Shown piece after piece: positions 1-13,485 of a stretch of DNA of 64,000 nucleotides (its first letter is position 1; every line of letters begins with the position of its first letter). Location of the stretch: positions 79,693,201-79,757,200 of the forward strand of contig OZ038422.1 of assembly GCA_964036155.1 (NCBI GenBank), written 5' to 3'. This DNA is from Diploscapter coronatus (Eukaryota > Nematoda > Chromadorea > Rhabditida > Rhabditidae). Under the pieces are notes generated by a model that worked only from the letters and a program-made list of their open reading frames with translations, made no database searches and was not told where the DNA came from. The translations under genes were made by a program, and so were the position numbers.

Positions 1-545
1 CATTGGGGTGTGCAGTTAGTAGAAGAGTTTAGATATGAAGGGAATACGCTAGGTTAGCACAAAAACGCTCAAATCGTTCACGAAGAGAATGTAATCATGC
101 AAGAATCTGGAAGAGTTAGTAGTCAAGCCACGAAGTAATGTTATAGCATTAACGGCACCCTATCTCTACCTGAGTAGTTTACATGAGCGGTAGGCGGGCA
201 AATAAGCGTAGTGAAATGAATTTTTGGCAAGAAATATGGCTAGAGGACGCTGAGTAGATAGATCAAGTAGGCTGAGAGTACGTGCGTGACTAGAGACTAA
301 CTGACTGATGAAGCGGGATGACACCGTTGACTATTTCTTCTAAAAACAAGCACTAAATTTACTGAACCAACCCCTATTTCACAAGCCTTTGCATATACAA
401 CTTCGGTGCAAAATGAGGTCATTCATTTGGACGATGAATTTCAGGCATTAGAGTTGCAAGAGAGCATTTGGGTTCTTGTCAATTAGTGTATTTTCTGCTT
501 TTCAGAAGGTCGAACTTAGCACGACTTTCTAAAATGCATACATAC

Positions 546-3500
546 CTGTCTGGCTGCAGCTGCTTCTTTGACCGCTCGCTTGACGGCTTCAACTTCGTCA
601 TCGAATTTGGCTGCATTCTTCTGCGCCTCTCGCAAACTTGATCCGGCGGCAGTAGTGCCGGCTCCAGTTGTGCCAGCAGCTTTCTTCACCGTCCCATCCT
701 TGGACATCGTCTTCTTCAGCGTGCGTTTCGGTTTCGGTGCTGCAGACTCTGGCTTCTCGCCAGTGCTGACAAACTCTTCGGGTTTAGTTTTAGTAGTGGA
801 AACAGGTTTTTTGGGTGTAGTGGTAGTGGTGTTACTGGTTGTGCCAGATGGTGCGGTCTCGCTCTTCTTTCTCACCACTCGCTTCTCAGCACCCGTCTTT
901 GCGGCTGCCGACGCGCCCTTAGCTTCGGCGGCTTTTCCCTTGTCCTCTTTAGTTTCGGTAGTGGTTTTGCTAACTTGTTTCTTTGCTGATCCGTTGGCGA
1001 TTGGAGTCGTCTCCTTGTCGGTATGCTCAGGAGTCGTGTTTGAGCTGAAAATAGTAATTGTTTTTTTTTCCATACTCTGACTTAACATTTTACCTTGTAG
1101 AAGATAGACCCGATTTGAGGAAATAAGGACGTGGTGTAGGAATTGTCGGCGTCGATTCAGATGAAATCGCAGTACCGAACTTCTCTCTGGCCTATAATTC
1201 CAGAATCAATACATGTATGCGTTTTTCAGACATTTGTTTTACTTTATCAAACCGGCCAGCAGCACCCGTGACGTCGCGTCGTCGAGAATTGGCATCTGGA
1301 GAGGATGAACCTGGGGAAACAGAAGGAGATGTCGAAGACAGCGAAGACAGCGGGGAAGCCATCGTGCTATTTTCGCCCGATGGACTGGAAGCTCGTTGCC
1401 TTCCATAGCTGTAGGCCGATTTCTTCACTGGCGTCGCCGGTGTCTCTTGAATTTCGGGCTTCGTTCGGGAGAAGTCCGTCCTGAAAAAAACCAGTGCTTG
1501 AGTACTCGCAGCAATAACTTTCTCCTTACTTGACACTGATTGGGTCAGGTATCCGCTTTCCATTCAGTCTCTTTGGCTCATCCTTCTTGGCCGGTGTTGG
1601 TTCGCATTCAACTTCCTCCTCGACCTCGACTTTCCTCACTCCAGTCGTGGCTGGGGTTGGGCTTTGAGTTCGAGCTCTATCAGTGGCACTATGAGGCTCA
1701 TCGAGATGTGATCGCCTGAAACTTATTCATCGAGTGTTTTTTCGAAGACTCTTATCAACCTTTCCGAGTTAACTGAGTTCGCTCGGTCCTTTCTCGGGTC
1801 GTTCAACGTCAACTGGTTCTTCTCCGTGGGACAGTTATTGTTGGACGCTCTCCTCAAGCCGTAATTCGTGTCAACTGGCGCCCATTTCGACACTGGCTTC
1901 GGCTTCGGATTGCCATCGGCGTCCTTGTTGTTGTTGACCTGAAATCTTGTAAATTCATTTCGATTATAGATATTTTGTTAATCTGTTAACCTCCAAAAAG
2001 CTGCTCCTGAGCGGTGAAGGTCTGAACGTGGCTCTTGGCAGGGTTCCTCCTTGTACTTGATCTGCAACAAGTCGACTATCAATCGGTAAGGTAGTCAACG
2101 ATGAGTCACACGAATCGTCTATAAGTTCAGATTAGTTGAAGGCACACACCGCAAACACATTAGATAGTTAGAAGTTATCTCTTTTCATAAAGATCACTTT
2201 CAACTTATTGAAATGAAAAAGTAAACAACGTAACAGAGATTAGTGAAAAATCAATAGTTCGTTGGAATGATCGAGCTTACCGTCACTGAGACCCATCAAC
2301 TTGGCCATTGCTCCCATCTTCGAGGCGACGGTGCCCTTCTTGATTTCACTGTTGATCTGATCAGCTGATACCTGGAAAGGATATCTTGAGTCTTTTCTAT
2401 TTCCTCTGAGGCGTACCTTCAGACTGTTTTCGTCGAAGCCAACGTCTGGCTTTAGTGGTGCTTGTCCCTTCTTGTACATGACAATTGGTCGTCTTCCTCC
2501 AATTGTTTGCTCAGGGGAGTCGTCTCGAGGTTCGGGTGTGCGATATTCACGTCCAACTGGAGTTGCATATCTGCAAATCTCGTACTTGGCTGCGATGGAG
2601 ATTGCTTCAACACTACCGCTCATCCTCCGAGTCGATTCCAAGAGCTGATTTCGGTCTCATCGGACTCCTCCCCCTATCTGGCATGGGCGGAGGAGGAGCG
2701 GGCTCAACCAGAGTCACGGACTTCCCTCGCATCTCCTCATCAACAAACAGACCCGATTTGTCGTTTGTCACGGCTTTCTTCAGCTTGATGCCTCCTTGGA
2801 TACTTTTTAGCAATTGGCCCAAATCAACCTAAATATCGACATTCTTATGTGAAATTATAAATTAAAAAAGAAAAAAAGCATATACATCCTGAGCAGTTTT
2901 GCCTCCCAATTTGGCGAGTGCTGGATTGACTGGACCTGGAGATTTTGGTCGGTTGACTGGAGGTGCGGGTGGGGCTAATCCGCCGTTCATCATCGGAGGC
3001 GGTGGAATACCTAAATGATCAGGATGAGATCAATTTTGACGGCCAGAACACGAGGGATCCTACCGCCCATTGGAGGAGGTGGAGGAATTCCGCCGAACAT
3101 TGGTGGGGGAGGAGGAATGCCACCGGAGAATGTAGGTACTGGTGGTATCGAGCCCGCTGAAATGTGCCACCAGATCAATTTGCATTTTCGATTTTCTCGG
3201 GTTTGTATCAAACGAGTTTATAATCCCTGCATTTCGCATGCTGCGCACTATTTGTCTATGCAATCGCGCGTATGAGTAACATCAATGATGAAGAGATGCA
3301 ATCAATGCGCGCGCAATGGAACTCAATTACGAAATGCGAATACTTTTGAAAAAGAAAAATATATAGCAAATTGAAGTTTCAAGAAAACAAATTTCAAAGG
3401 AATTTCGATTTCGGACAAACCTAGAAGCTTCAATTGTTCTAATTACAAGAGTTGCGTTTGCTAACATGATTCATTAAATTTCTTTTTCATATCAAAAACT

Positions 3501-5286
3501 TCGCTATTATCGTTCTGAATGCCTAAGAATATCCATGCGTCTCGTAATACGTCTATTTTGTTATGTTTCAGTTATTCCCCCTCGCATATGAAACTTGCAA
3601 CTTGAAACTTGTTTTTTTCGAGTTGGGTAAAAAATTGTGCGGCAAAATTACAGAAGGGGAATTGTAAAGAATCACGACTATGTAAATATACACAGAAAAA
3701 TGACTATGTACTATGCGCGTTGAGGGAAATGAGGAATAGATGAATGAACCTGATGAAAACGCAGCGACGCCCATGGAAGAATGCAGAGATAGAGATTACT
3801 GGAAAAGTAATTAATGATGTGACGTAAATAAATACTCAATTTGAGGAACAATGGAAAGAAGAAAAGTACATTATTTAACACACGCTATGAATTTGAAAAT
3901 GCCACTAGATCAGAATTTTTATAAATTAGTTGGATGAAAACTGATATCGAATCGAATGAATTTTATTTTCTAAAATACGGGCAACTTAGACAAAAATAGA
4001 TGCTGCATAATTTCGAAAACACAAATTGCGCATTGTCTAATATTGAAATTGAAATCAACATCCATTCTTGAATAACCAAAGTGTCTCTAATTAGGCTGCA
4101 AAAGTGCGCTAATTTTCTTGCCTCTAATATTCGTCGATCTCCGAAAATAATTCACAATCGCATTATGCACAACGACTTAAATTTTAATGAACCTCAGGTA
4201 TATGAACGATAATAAGATGACGATTTCAAAAAATATATTTTAAAGAAATAAAATAAAATAGTCCTTACGTTTGACAGGTGGCGGGATAGTAGAGACAGAG
4301 GGGACTGTAGTCGCGAGTGAGGGAGTGATTGCAGAGGGCGGCAAGATCCCAGAGGGAGGGGCACGCTTCGTGGGAGCGACCTGCAAATCGAAGGTAAGCT
4401 GGAGACTTTTGATGAAGAAGAACTCTTTTCTGATCCTGCAAGAAAGAATACAAATCGACTAAAATACGAGGGGAACAGTAATTCTGGTAGAATGAATGCG
4501 AAAGACAGTCGGGTAATTTGGCTAAATATTCGAGAAATCGAGAAATAGCATGACTCAAAGAGTCGGAGAAACGGAAAACGAGCAAATTACGGACGGAAAT
4601 AGTTCTGCCCAAAGAAATGTAAAAGAATGAGTAAGTTAAGGAAGTTAGGGAAAGTTACAGAGAGTCAGAGTGCAAGGGGGTTGACTCGGTGATTCTGTGT
4701 TTAGTCAAGAGATGAACTGCGGCGTATGCGGGAAGGTAAAGAGAGAAGCGCCTCGGTAAGCAGCCCGACAAGAAATAAGAAATAGGCAAATTGCTCGGCA
4801 AGGTTAGGCAATTTTCACGTGCGGAGGCAGAGGGAGTCGACGAATTTCAAAACCTCCAGCAAAATTCGAGAGAAACCCATGTTTTCCAAAAATACCCATG
4901 AATGCATGCATTTGAGCAAACAGTTTCAGATGGCTATTTTTAGGGAAGATATTTTGAAGGTATGGTAGAAGTGATGGATTTTTGCAAAGAAGAATTACCT
5001 CGTCTGCATCTTCACCCTCGGCGTAGATAATCGGCTTGGACTTGTCTACGGTTTTGGTCGGCCGAAGTTTGAAGCCTTTTTTGATTTCCTAAAATTTCTA
5101 GTTTTGACGGGTAAATTCGGAAAGGCTATTTGGAAACCACAAGTTCTTCGAAAGAGTATGGGATTTGGTATGTAGGTAACGAATCTTTGCCTATGCTATT
5201 TCGCATGGCTTGTGGGTCTGTAATTGTCAAGTTGTTATTCAAAAAAATTAACTTACATCTAAAATTGGACGCCCCGAGAAGGCCAT
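546..5286 (-). CDS. Proline-rich WH2-domain actin-binding protein, 14 exons, about 726 aa
   Basis: Exons (high to low): 5257-5286, 4999-5088, 4269-4380, 3064-3156, 2886-3010, 2617-2828, 2417-2570, 2281-2371, 1991-2061, 1760-1938, 1530-1715, 1243-1480, 1094-1191, 546-1044. All phases join. Two WH2-like actin-monomer-binding motifs are visible: [20 protein letters not shown] (residues about 4-23) and [20 protein letters not shown] (about 152-171). Between them is a proline-rich segment ([18 protein letters not shown]) of the type that binds profilin or SH3 domains. The rest is low-complexity and charged, rich in Ser, Thr, Lys and Pro. WH2 plus polyproline is the arrangement of verprolin/WIP-like actin regulators, but I do not recognise the orthologue. 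The start at 5286 is the first in-frame Met after an acceptor (ATTTTTAG) about 55 bp upstream; the frame is open between them, so an upstream coding exon is possible. The last exon ends in a donor; a possible terminal exon encodes Lys-Lys-stop at 331-339. Confidence 0.8.
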
Positions 5287-5375
5287 GGCCTCGACAACGG
5301 TGAACTTCCGTGAAGAGCCAACCGAACTTCGATGAAAATCTAAAAATTCCATAATTAAACTGGAGCTTCAATATA

Positions 5376-5866
5376 CAGGGTATTTCAGCATAATTTTACA
5401 ACTTTTTTCCTTGAATAAAGTTTTTCTCAGATTATTTTTGAAAACAGTCAACGGAATGTATGAAAATGCATAGTGTTACCCACTTCCCATTTATGGGTAG
5501 ACCTGGGCATATCGGTGGCGACATAAAATTTCTAAATTTTTCCTTAACATTGAGCCCACGGTTTTTAGGGCACAGGCCTTTGCGAATCAATGCTAACTAC
5601 AAGCGGCTTTCGGATTCGGAATCAGCACAAAATTCTGCATATCTTTCATGCCTAACTTGATTAAAAAGTAACAAATAAAAATCTTCGATTTTTCTGCGGC
5701 CAATTCCGGGGAAAAGAATCCGTCGCCGGTATGCCCAAGTCTACCCGTAAATGGAAGTGGGTAAAACCTTATATATTTTTAAAATAAATCCCGTTAGTCG
5801 TTTTCAAAAATAAATTGTAGTAAAAATTTTAAGAAAAAAATTGTCAAATTATGATGAAACACCCTA
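5376..5866. mobile_element. TA-flanked MITE with inverted repeats of about 150 bp
   Basis: The element begins CAGGGTATTTCAGCATAATT and ends with the approximate reverse complement (…ATTATGATGAAACACCCTA). A TA dinucleotide lies on each side (5374-5375 and 5867-5868), the target-site signature of Tc1/mariner-type insertions. The similarity between arms continues inward for about 150 bp, including the segments around 5478-5520 and 5721-5765 (CCCACTTCCCATTTATGGGT against its degenerate complement). The roughly 190-bp centre has no substantial ORF, so this is a non-autonomous element. It lies about 40 bp upstream of the acceptor of the first recognised WH2-gene exon. Confidence 0.8.
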
Positions 5867-8800
5867 TACGATTTCGAGAGACTTCTTCGCGCTTCAACAC
5901 TAACGCTTTAAGCTTCAAAATCATTGATGGTGGAGATTTTGAGGTTGAAGTTTAGGTATTGAAATTGGAAGAAGTTTGAGATTTTTCGAACGAAACGAAA
6001 GATCAATCGATGGAAATCCGAAAATAAGTAATAATCGTAGTAAGATTTGGCATTACGTGAGCAACAAGTCTCGGATCGAATCGAGCTATCGGAAGACAGA
6101 AAGAAGGGAAGATGGATGAGGGTCGCTATGTTAGAAGCGCGAAAAGATGTGTGAAATCTGAGAGAAGAAAAGATGAAAAGACAAGGAAAGCTGAAAACAA
6201 GGAAGAGAGGGGATAAGATAGAAAAGATAAAAGAAATAGTGTATGAAGGGAGGATGAAGGTGAGAATCAGGCAATCTCGCGGAGCAGCTGTGTGACTCAA
6301 AACAGCCGAAGTGCTCCAAGGCATATCGATAGATAGAGTCTTCGATCAGTTGATGTCCCAAACGTTTTTGCTGGGATATCTCTTAGTCTCGAGGAAAAGA
6401 TCGATACAATCAGACGCGCCGAACATGCGGTATTACAGCAACGGAATTAGGCTTGAATCAAATGAGAAGACTAGGTTTTTGACCCCGAAGGAAAGATAAA
6501 GTTATGGAAGAGGTCGATTTGTCATATTCGACATGAAAACATGGAAACGCTACAGGAATTGTGAAAACAGCCCAAAATGATTGTTTCAGGAAAAAAGGAA
6601 TTGCAACTTTACGCAGAGAAGAATTAAGGCAGCGCGTGTTATAAGAACATCCAAATATATGGATTGGATAAGGAATAGTGATAAGGGTTTGCAATTTTGA
6701 GAGTTGCGTAAGTTTTAGATCTGAAGATCAAAGCGATTTCTCTTCCATCGACCACCAACCGAGGAGGAACAGCTGTTCGATACTAAAGAGATAATAGTAA
6801 AAATATTGCAAAGTCGAAATTTCATCCGACCCATAAAATTCCATCATGTCGACATTAAAAAACAAAGTTTCGAGAAATGTTTGCCATTTTTGGAAATGAT
6901 AAACGATTTCGATTAATTTTTCAGGCTTTTGTGTGAAATGTATTGAATGGCATGAATTTTTATTCCTGGCTATGCGTTATTATGGCAAATGCTATAGATG
7001 CAGAGGAAGCAGTTTTGAAAAGCGGAAAAACGGCTGCGATGCGTCATCACGTCACCGATTTTCGACGCCCCGCTTTTTGTTATTTTCGCATTGTTTTCAT
7101 TCGACTGACAGAAAGCGTCAAAAGAAGCTGCTTTGTGTCATTTTATCAAATAATCAATCGATAATTTGAGGTGTTGAGCGAGGAAAATGGAAATGCCATA
7201 TTCCACATGGAGGGAGGACATTCGGCAGAATATTAATGACGCAAGAATGAAATCAGAATAATGTTTAAAGCCAACGTATCTAAAAATCGTAGTTTTTTAT
7301 TTCGGGTTTGTAGATTTTTGGAGTTTTTCGCCCAGATGTGAAAATTTAAAGCTCTGAAAAAACAAAACATGCAAAAATGTGTGAAGTACAACTAAACGGA
7401 GATCTTAATGTCGACTATGTCGGTTAGCGAGTAGATACTTACCGATGAAAAATCGCGTTACACAGAACGGAGCTTGAGGAATTCATTTAGAAAGATCGAG
7501 GCAATCAAAAATAGTAAGGAAATCAGATAGAGCCAGAGAAATAGAAAAATTAGAGAGTGGTAAGGTCCGATAGAATTAGAGAAGTGAGGAATTGAAGAAA
7601 TCGTTAGTACTTTTAGAAGAATAGAGAAGCAGACATATCCTCGGGATTTCAAATACAAACACGTCAAGAATTAGACAAAAAGTCAGCTCGAGAAAATAAC
7701 CGAAGAGAAATCGCAGTAATACATGCGGAATGAAGAGATGGAAAGACACAGAGGAACGGAAACGAGAGAAAAAATAGAGAAGCAGAAGCAGAGAAATATC
7801 ATTGATATTGAGATGGGAAAAGAGGGTGGGAGGATGGAAAATATGAAAATACGAAGATTGAAGGGCTTGTTCAACGCTGATCAAAGATGTAAATTATCGA
7901 GTAAATCATTGATACCGAGAAAAAGTGCCCGGATTTCAGAAAATGGATTTTAAGATATCACATGTGATAGAGACAATTTGGCGGGATTAAAGAACAACGC
8001 CTAATTAACGGCGCTATCGAAAACGCCTGTAAATGGACAAAGACGGAAAAAAGAACTTGATTTACGCAAAATCTTCGAATTCTAAATTAAACGTCTAGGA
8101 GAAGATAATCGATTTTAGGATGATATGAAAATGCCTAAATTGTCTAAATTAGGCGTTCAATTTTAACGAAATGGCATTGATGAGAGATTTCGAAATACTA
8201 GAATAGGTCTTATGAAATTCATTTTAAAAAAATCTATGTAGCTTCTAAATTTGGGCGTTCATTTTATGAAAGGGCATTGATAATAAGCTCATAACAGGAA
8301 TGATTCATTGCGAAATCATTGCGTATTTAATGACACCGACAATTGCAAAATCACGATAAGAGGCTAAATGTTAGGTAGTGACAGGTAAAGAAACATCTGT
8401 TGAAGAGGTTAATGTTGATAAGAACTGATATGATAGCTGCTAGATGGCAAGGCAACGAACACAGAAATGCCCCCATTGTTCAGGGTGAATGGAAGAATCT
8501 GTTCGAGTATTCATTGGGAATAGTTGAGAGGGAACCGGAACAGGTTGGGTTTCGAATAAATGCTAATAATAACTGACTGATTTATTATTGATCTGAAAAT
8601 AATAATGTCTTAGATTGTTAATGAATGAAATTTTGCCCAATTATCCACTGATCATAAGTTACTTGAGATCAATTTCAGTTAAACCGAATTACTTCAAACT
8701 CAATAATCGAATAAGGTACTGATTTCTTAGATTGTGAATGAACGGAATATCGTATTTTTAGAAAATTAAAAAGTATCGTAATTTCGATATCTAAAGATAG

Positions 8801-11800
8801 ACTTCAGGTGAAAACCACCTGTTATGCGGAATCAGGATATGTTAAAGGAAAATGGCGTTGTCACTTGTCGTGTGATGAATGATTGATGATGACGCTGATT
8901 TACAAGGGCTGATCGAATTAGAAAAAGCGAACGCGCACTTTGCAGTGGCAGGAAAAGCTGCATGCCTGCATGTGATAAGACATAAAAGAGGAAAGCAAGC
9001 TGGAGATACGACACTGAACATACCTGTCAAAGGCCTAATTCAACAGGGAAAGAACGCGTTTGATTACGCGTAATCTAGCTAATCATACGACTTTTGGGAA
9101 CATAACCGTAAAAATCATTAGCTTATTATGGATAAGGCTTAGATACTTTTTATATACAACGCATAAAATGGCGATTCTATGATCAACTAGTGTTAAAAAT
9201 TATTCAGAATTTGAGAAAACTCTGCAAAAGTCAACAATTGAGAATTGCAAAGAAATTGATAATCGATAAGATCAAAGAGCTGACAGAGAAAGAAGACTAC
9301 GCGGGTATATCCCTCGGATTCCCTGGTTGAAATGAACAAACAACTTGGCGATAGAACTTGAGATGAAGAGAAGCAATGCAGAAATAAGAGACAGGAAGAC
9401 ACAGAAGAAGTAAAAAACGATGCACTTTCGATGTGTTTAGATAAGGATAAAGGTTGGCGAAGAGTGAAAATATTCATGTTTGATACCATTGATTCGGCAG
9501 AAGGTAAATATCATTGAATCCGTTCGATAAAAAAGTGAAAATCTTCATATCATGAGTCTTTTTTCCCACAGAAGTATCTAAAATATTCGATATTTTACGA
9601 AATATCTAAGTTTTCAAGCGAGAAAAAGCAATGATAAAGATGAGTTTCTTACAGGTCGAATGGGGAATTCTCAATAAAACTAACACAAAAAGCGGCTATG
9701 ATTTTATTTTATTCGTTCCCACAAAATATTCGACAGAAAGCGGGTCGGCCGCGTAAAATCTATGTAAACATGAACGATGACAATCCGAATGCAAAAATGC
9801 GGAAAGAAACGGGAAATTTGAGAATCGCAGCGAAAATTTAGGGCCTGAAAATGACGAGAATAATTTACATTGACTATCTCAAAGCGGAAATTGGGTAGGT
9901 TTTCAGGGCTTCTAGATTTTTTTTCCAAATTGCGAATTATAGTTTCGATTTTCAAAAGATTCATAGAAACTGTTGAAGAAATTTTTGTCACAGATAAATT
10001 CGCGAAATTGCCAAATCAAATAATCGAAAGATGAAAACCTAAACCCAGAGTTTTAATTTATAGGTCGCATCGTTTTGCGTGCATTTCTCATTTTCTCGCC
10101 GACATACCACATTTTCTGCTCAAGGCTACTTTATGCTTTTCGGAACCCTCTCTTTATTTTACTCCCTTCGCCTTCTCTCCGTACAGTCAGACAGTCAGCC
10201 AATTTCGCCTTTCTCCTTATTTCTCCATTTCTCATTCGAATCGAATTCCAATTCAAAGTCACTCAAAACGACGTCTGATAAAAACGCGGAGGCACACTTG
10301 ACATGCAAATGCGTAGAGTTTGCAAATCGACTGAATTGAATGCGAGGATTTCAGATATCCATTCGAAAATCGAGATCCCCATTTCCGTATTAAGGTTTAC
10401 AGCTCAATTTTAGATCTTCGAATGAATCAAAGTTCATCAACTCTCGAGTTTAACGATGAAAAACTGCAAGACAAAATAAGGATAAGTTTTTACGAGAAAA
10501 AGTTACAGAATTTTCAGAGTTTAGGTTACTTTGTGGATGTTTTGCAGAAAATTTAAAATTCTATCAGCTCAAACAAGATTCACAACAGCGAAATTCCTAA
10601 AAGAGGGGATGCTTCGTTCTGCTTTGCGCGTTCCCAAGATGGTGCTGCAGAAAATGCCTGTAGGGCGGCTTATGCCTTATAGGGAAATTGTCAACAAAGG
10701 CACACACACGCACAAATAGAGATGAGAGAAATAACACTGAAACCAAGGAAGAAAGAGGGAGGAGGATGATTCATTAGAAAGTCGGTTGCGATACGACACG
10801 CGGAAAGGACGAGAGGTATTTGGGGTAAACCAACAAGTGACACATGCCCCCTGGCATTTTCCCGTCAAGACAGTCGAATGTTATTCTAGCCATTTGATTT
10901 TGGGGGAAATATCGAGTGTATCTACAATATTAGGATTTTGTTTCAATCCAATAAAATGTCGCGGGAACTTTCGCTGAAATAGGAAGAAAAAAAAAAACCT
11001 CAATCCGTTAGATTCAAATTGGATGGTCAGATTAATGCGCGAATGGGCGAGACTTGCGCTAATTGGACCCAATAACTTCAAGGAAATCGGATCTTCGTGA
11101 CAAACGATGGTCTTTTCGTTAAACGGTAGGGCTTCTATAGTTTGTAGGAAAAATCAGTAAGGTGTGTAGTTTCTAAAGATCATCGATATAGACTTTTGGT
11201 TCTTATTACTGGAACGTCTGCGTAGAAACAAACATAGAGGGAATACCTACTGGTACACAAAAAGTCGATCTATGAGAAGGAAGTAGAGTAAAAGTTGCCC
11301 TATGGCTAATGAATGGAAAATTTACGCCATCGTTAATGAAAGAAGCTAGACTGCATCTTATTAGGAAGCATACTGTCTGGATTGCACTACTAAAAAACCA
11401 CTAGGTTTCCGTCACGAAAAAATCATTACGGAAATGAAGGTGCCATTTTCTAGATTCTTTTTACTTTTTAATTGGGTTATTTTGAAAATGAGTAGAGTAG
11501 CTAGAAAATCTGGCAGATCTTATGCAAGTCGTCTAGACTGGTTACACGATGTTTTTATTCCAGAAGGTTTCCGATGTTGAAGCATAAATTGGAAAATATT
11601 TCAAGCTAATGTCGAAGTAAAAATTGAGCTTTCTTTTCTCCGACCTTTTTCATCTTTGATGTCGAAAGTGAAGTGGAAAAATACCCATCGAAAGTTGAAT
11701 TTCCCCACAGTCGAAATCAATGCTCCTTATAGCTCACTCTTCGAAAATTAGTTTGAAGTTGAAATTTCTTGAAGTCATACGAAGACAAATTCAAATTTCG

Positions 11801-12522
11801 TTCATTCTTGGCCTAGACCTGTATAAAGATGATCTCGAACATATCGAAGTTATTGAAGTAGGAACATTGTGGTAAGATAAAAATGTCAATACGATCGAAT
11901 GATAATGAGCCTTGCTTACACAATTATCTTTTGATGGCTGTCAGTATTCGTAAAATCGATTATTTTCATCGATATAATCCCTCTCAGATATTGTGTTCCC
12001 TAGGGTAAGGATGTCTTGATACAATATGCCCTTGGATGGCGATGTTTCAATGCGTTCCATTTCCTTCTACCTGAGTAACTCGTTGCATCCTTCCAACTTC
12101 TACCTATTCATTCGCCTTCCTTTCGCTTTGCGGATCTAATTTGTCTCCTCCTCCTCTTCCTCCTCCCTCAGGGTTAGTTTGTTCACTTCTTCTTCACTCA
12201 ACATGCTGCCATCGGTCGCGTCGGCAGTCAACAAAGAAAAATCTGACGAGGAAAATAATATTGCGAAAGAAAGTAGACAGAAAAAAATAGTATGCAGGAG
12301 AGAAAATAGAATGCACTCTCTCACTCATAATTTCGCTACTCCTCGCACTCTTACTCTCTAACAAATACAAAGTCAGAATAACTTTGGACTGTATGATTTT
12401 CATTGAACGTAAAATAGTACTGAAAATCGAGAATACTCAAATACGATCTAGTTATAGGAAGATAGAAACGCAGAGGAAGTGCAGAAAATTATGCGTATAC
12501 CCCAAAACTAGCGATACGCGGA

Positions 12523-12665
12523 TCAGGCGTGCACGAACTCACAATTATACTTTGACTTCAAGCTATTTTTATCAATTTCTACTTCGACTTTGAATTCAGA
12601 CTTTTTAAACTGAAACTTCGATTTCAAAAGTTTCTAAATCAAAACTTCGTGCACCCTTGATGCGG
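12523..12665. repeat. Short palindromic repeat with GTGCACGAA ends
   Basis: One end reads ATCAGGCGTGCACGAA and the other TTCGTGCACCCTTGATG, which are near reverse complements. The inside is composed of TTCAAACTTCGA-like words. This suggests a small palindromic MITE or a fold-back repeat. Confidence 0.45.
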
Positions 12666-13394
12666 ATGCATTCCTCAAATATTGAGATAGCGTGAAACTA
12701 CGGCAGAAAAAACTGATGAAAAATAAAACCTTTGGAATTTGAAAGAGAAAATTATTATGAAAATGAAAGTTGTTACATTTAAACAACAAGAAAAAGCACG
12801 AAGATCTTTGAAGAGGGTCGCAGTAGGTAAGAGATAATGAGAATATAGGGGGAAAGTTGGAGAGAACATGAAAATTCTAGATATCCAGAGGGCAAACACT
12901 TCAAAATACAGAAGAAGCGAGGAGAAGGGTTATGGATTTTTGAGAGATCAATAGACAAGTAGGGAGAAAAAGTGAGATAGAATATGGTTTTCAGAGTGTC
13001 TAAAGATGTAGAAACTAAATGAAATAGTGTTCGAATTGTTAGAAAAGGAAACGAAATGTGATTTCTAGAGTCTAGAGACAATTGAAATCCATAGAAAGCA
13101 CTCTACAAACTAAAGACAGTCCTACGCATATTCATATTGAATAGTCATTATTCACATATTCCTCCATGCTCCGCCCATCAAGACAATGCCGCACTTTGCA
13201 TAAGTGTTGAGGGGAAAAACACTGCATAGAGAGTGGACAATGTGAAGTACGCGGATATGAGAATGTGCCAAAGCGAAGAGGAACACTCTAACAACACATT
13301 TTGAGCGGAAAAAGATTGGAAATTGACTCGAAATAACCAATGCCCATTTTTAATCGAGGTGGATGGATATGAATTGTAAGTGAAAATCAAGACT

Positions 13395-13485
13395 GATCTG
13401 AGTTTCGGTTTGAAAATTTTCGAAATCGAAATTTCAACTGCAAAAATTTCGAAGTTGAAGTCGACGTTCGTGCACCCCTGATGCG
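13395..13485. repeat. Second, partial member of the GTGCACGAA repeat family
   Basis: This segment ends GTTCGTGCACCCCTGATGCG, matching the right end of the repeat at 12523-12665 (TTCGTGCACCCTTGATGCG). Its interior has the same TTTCGAAGTTGAAG-like composition. Only the right end is clear, so it looks truncated. Confidence 0.4.

Noticed and set aside
568..1080. Long + strand ORF of 170 aa opposite the WH2 gene
   Set aside because: It is the antisense shadow of the low-complexity last exon (546-1044); composition is hydrophobic-biased and no splice context fits.
12136..12324. Minus-strand ORF ending in a Glu-rich stretch (LSEEEVNKLTLREEEEEEET)
   Set aside because: The acidic tail comes from a GAG/GGA trinucleotide tract and no good donor or neighbouring exon links it to the WH2 gene; a first exon remains possible but unsupported.
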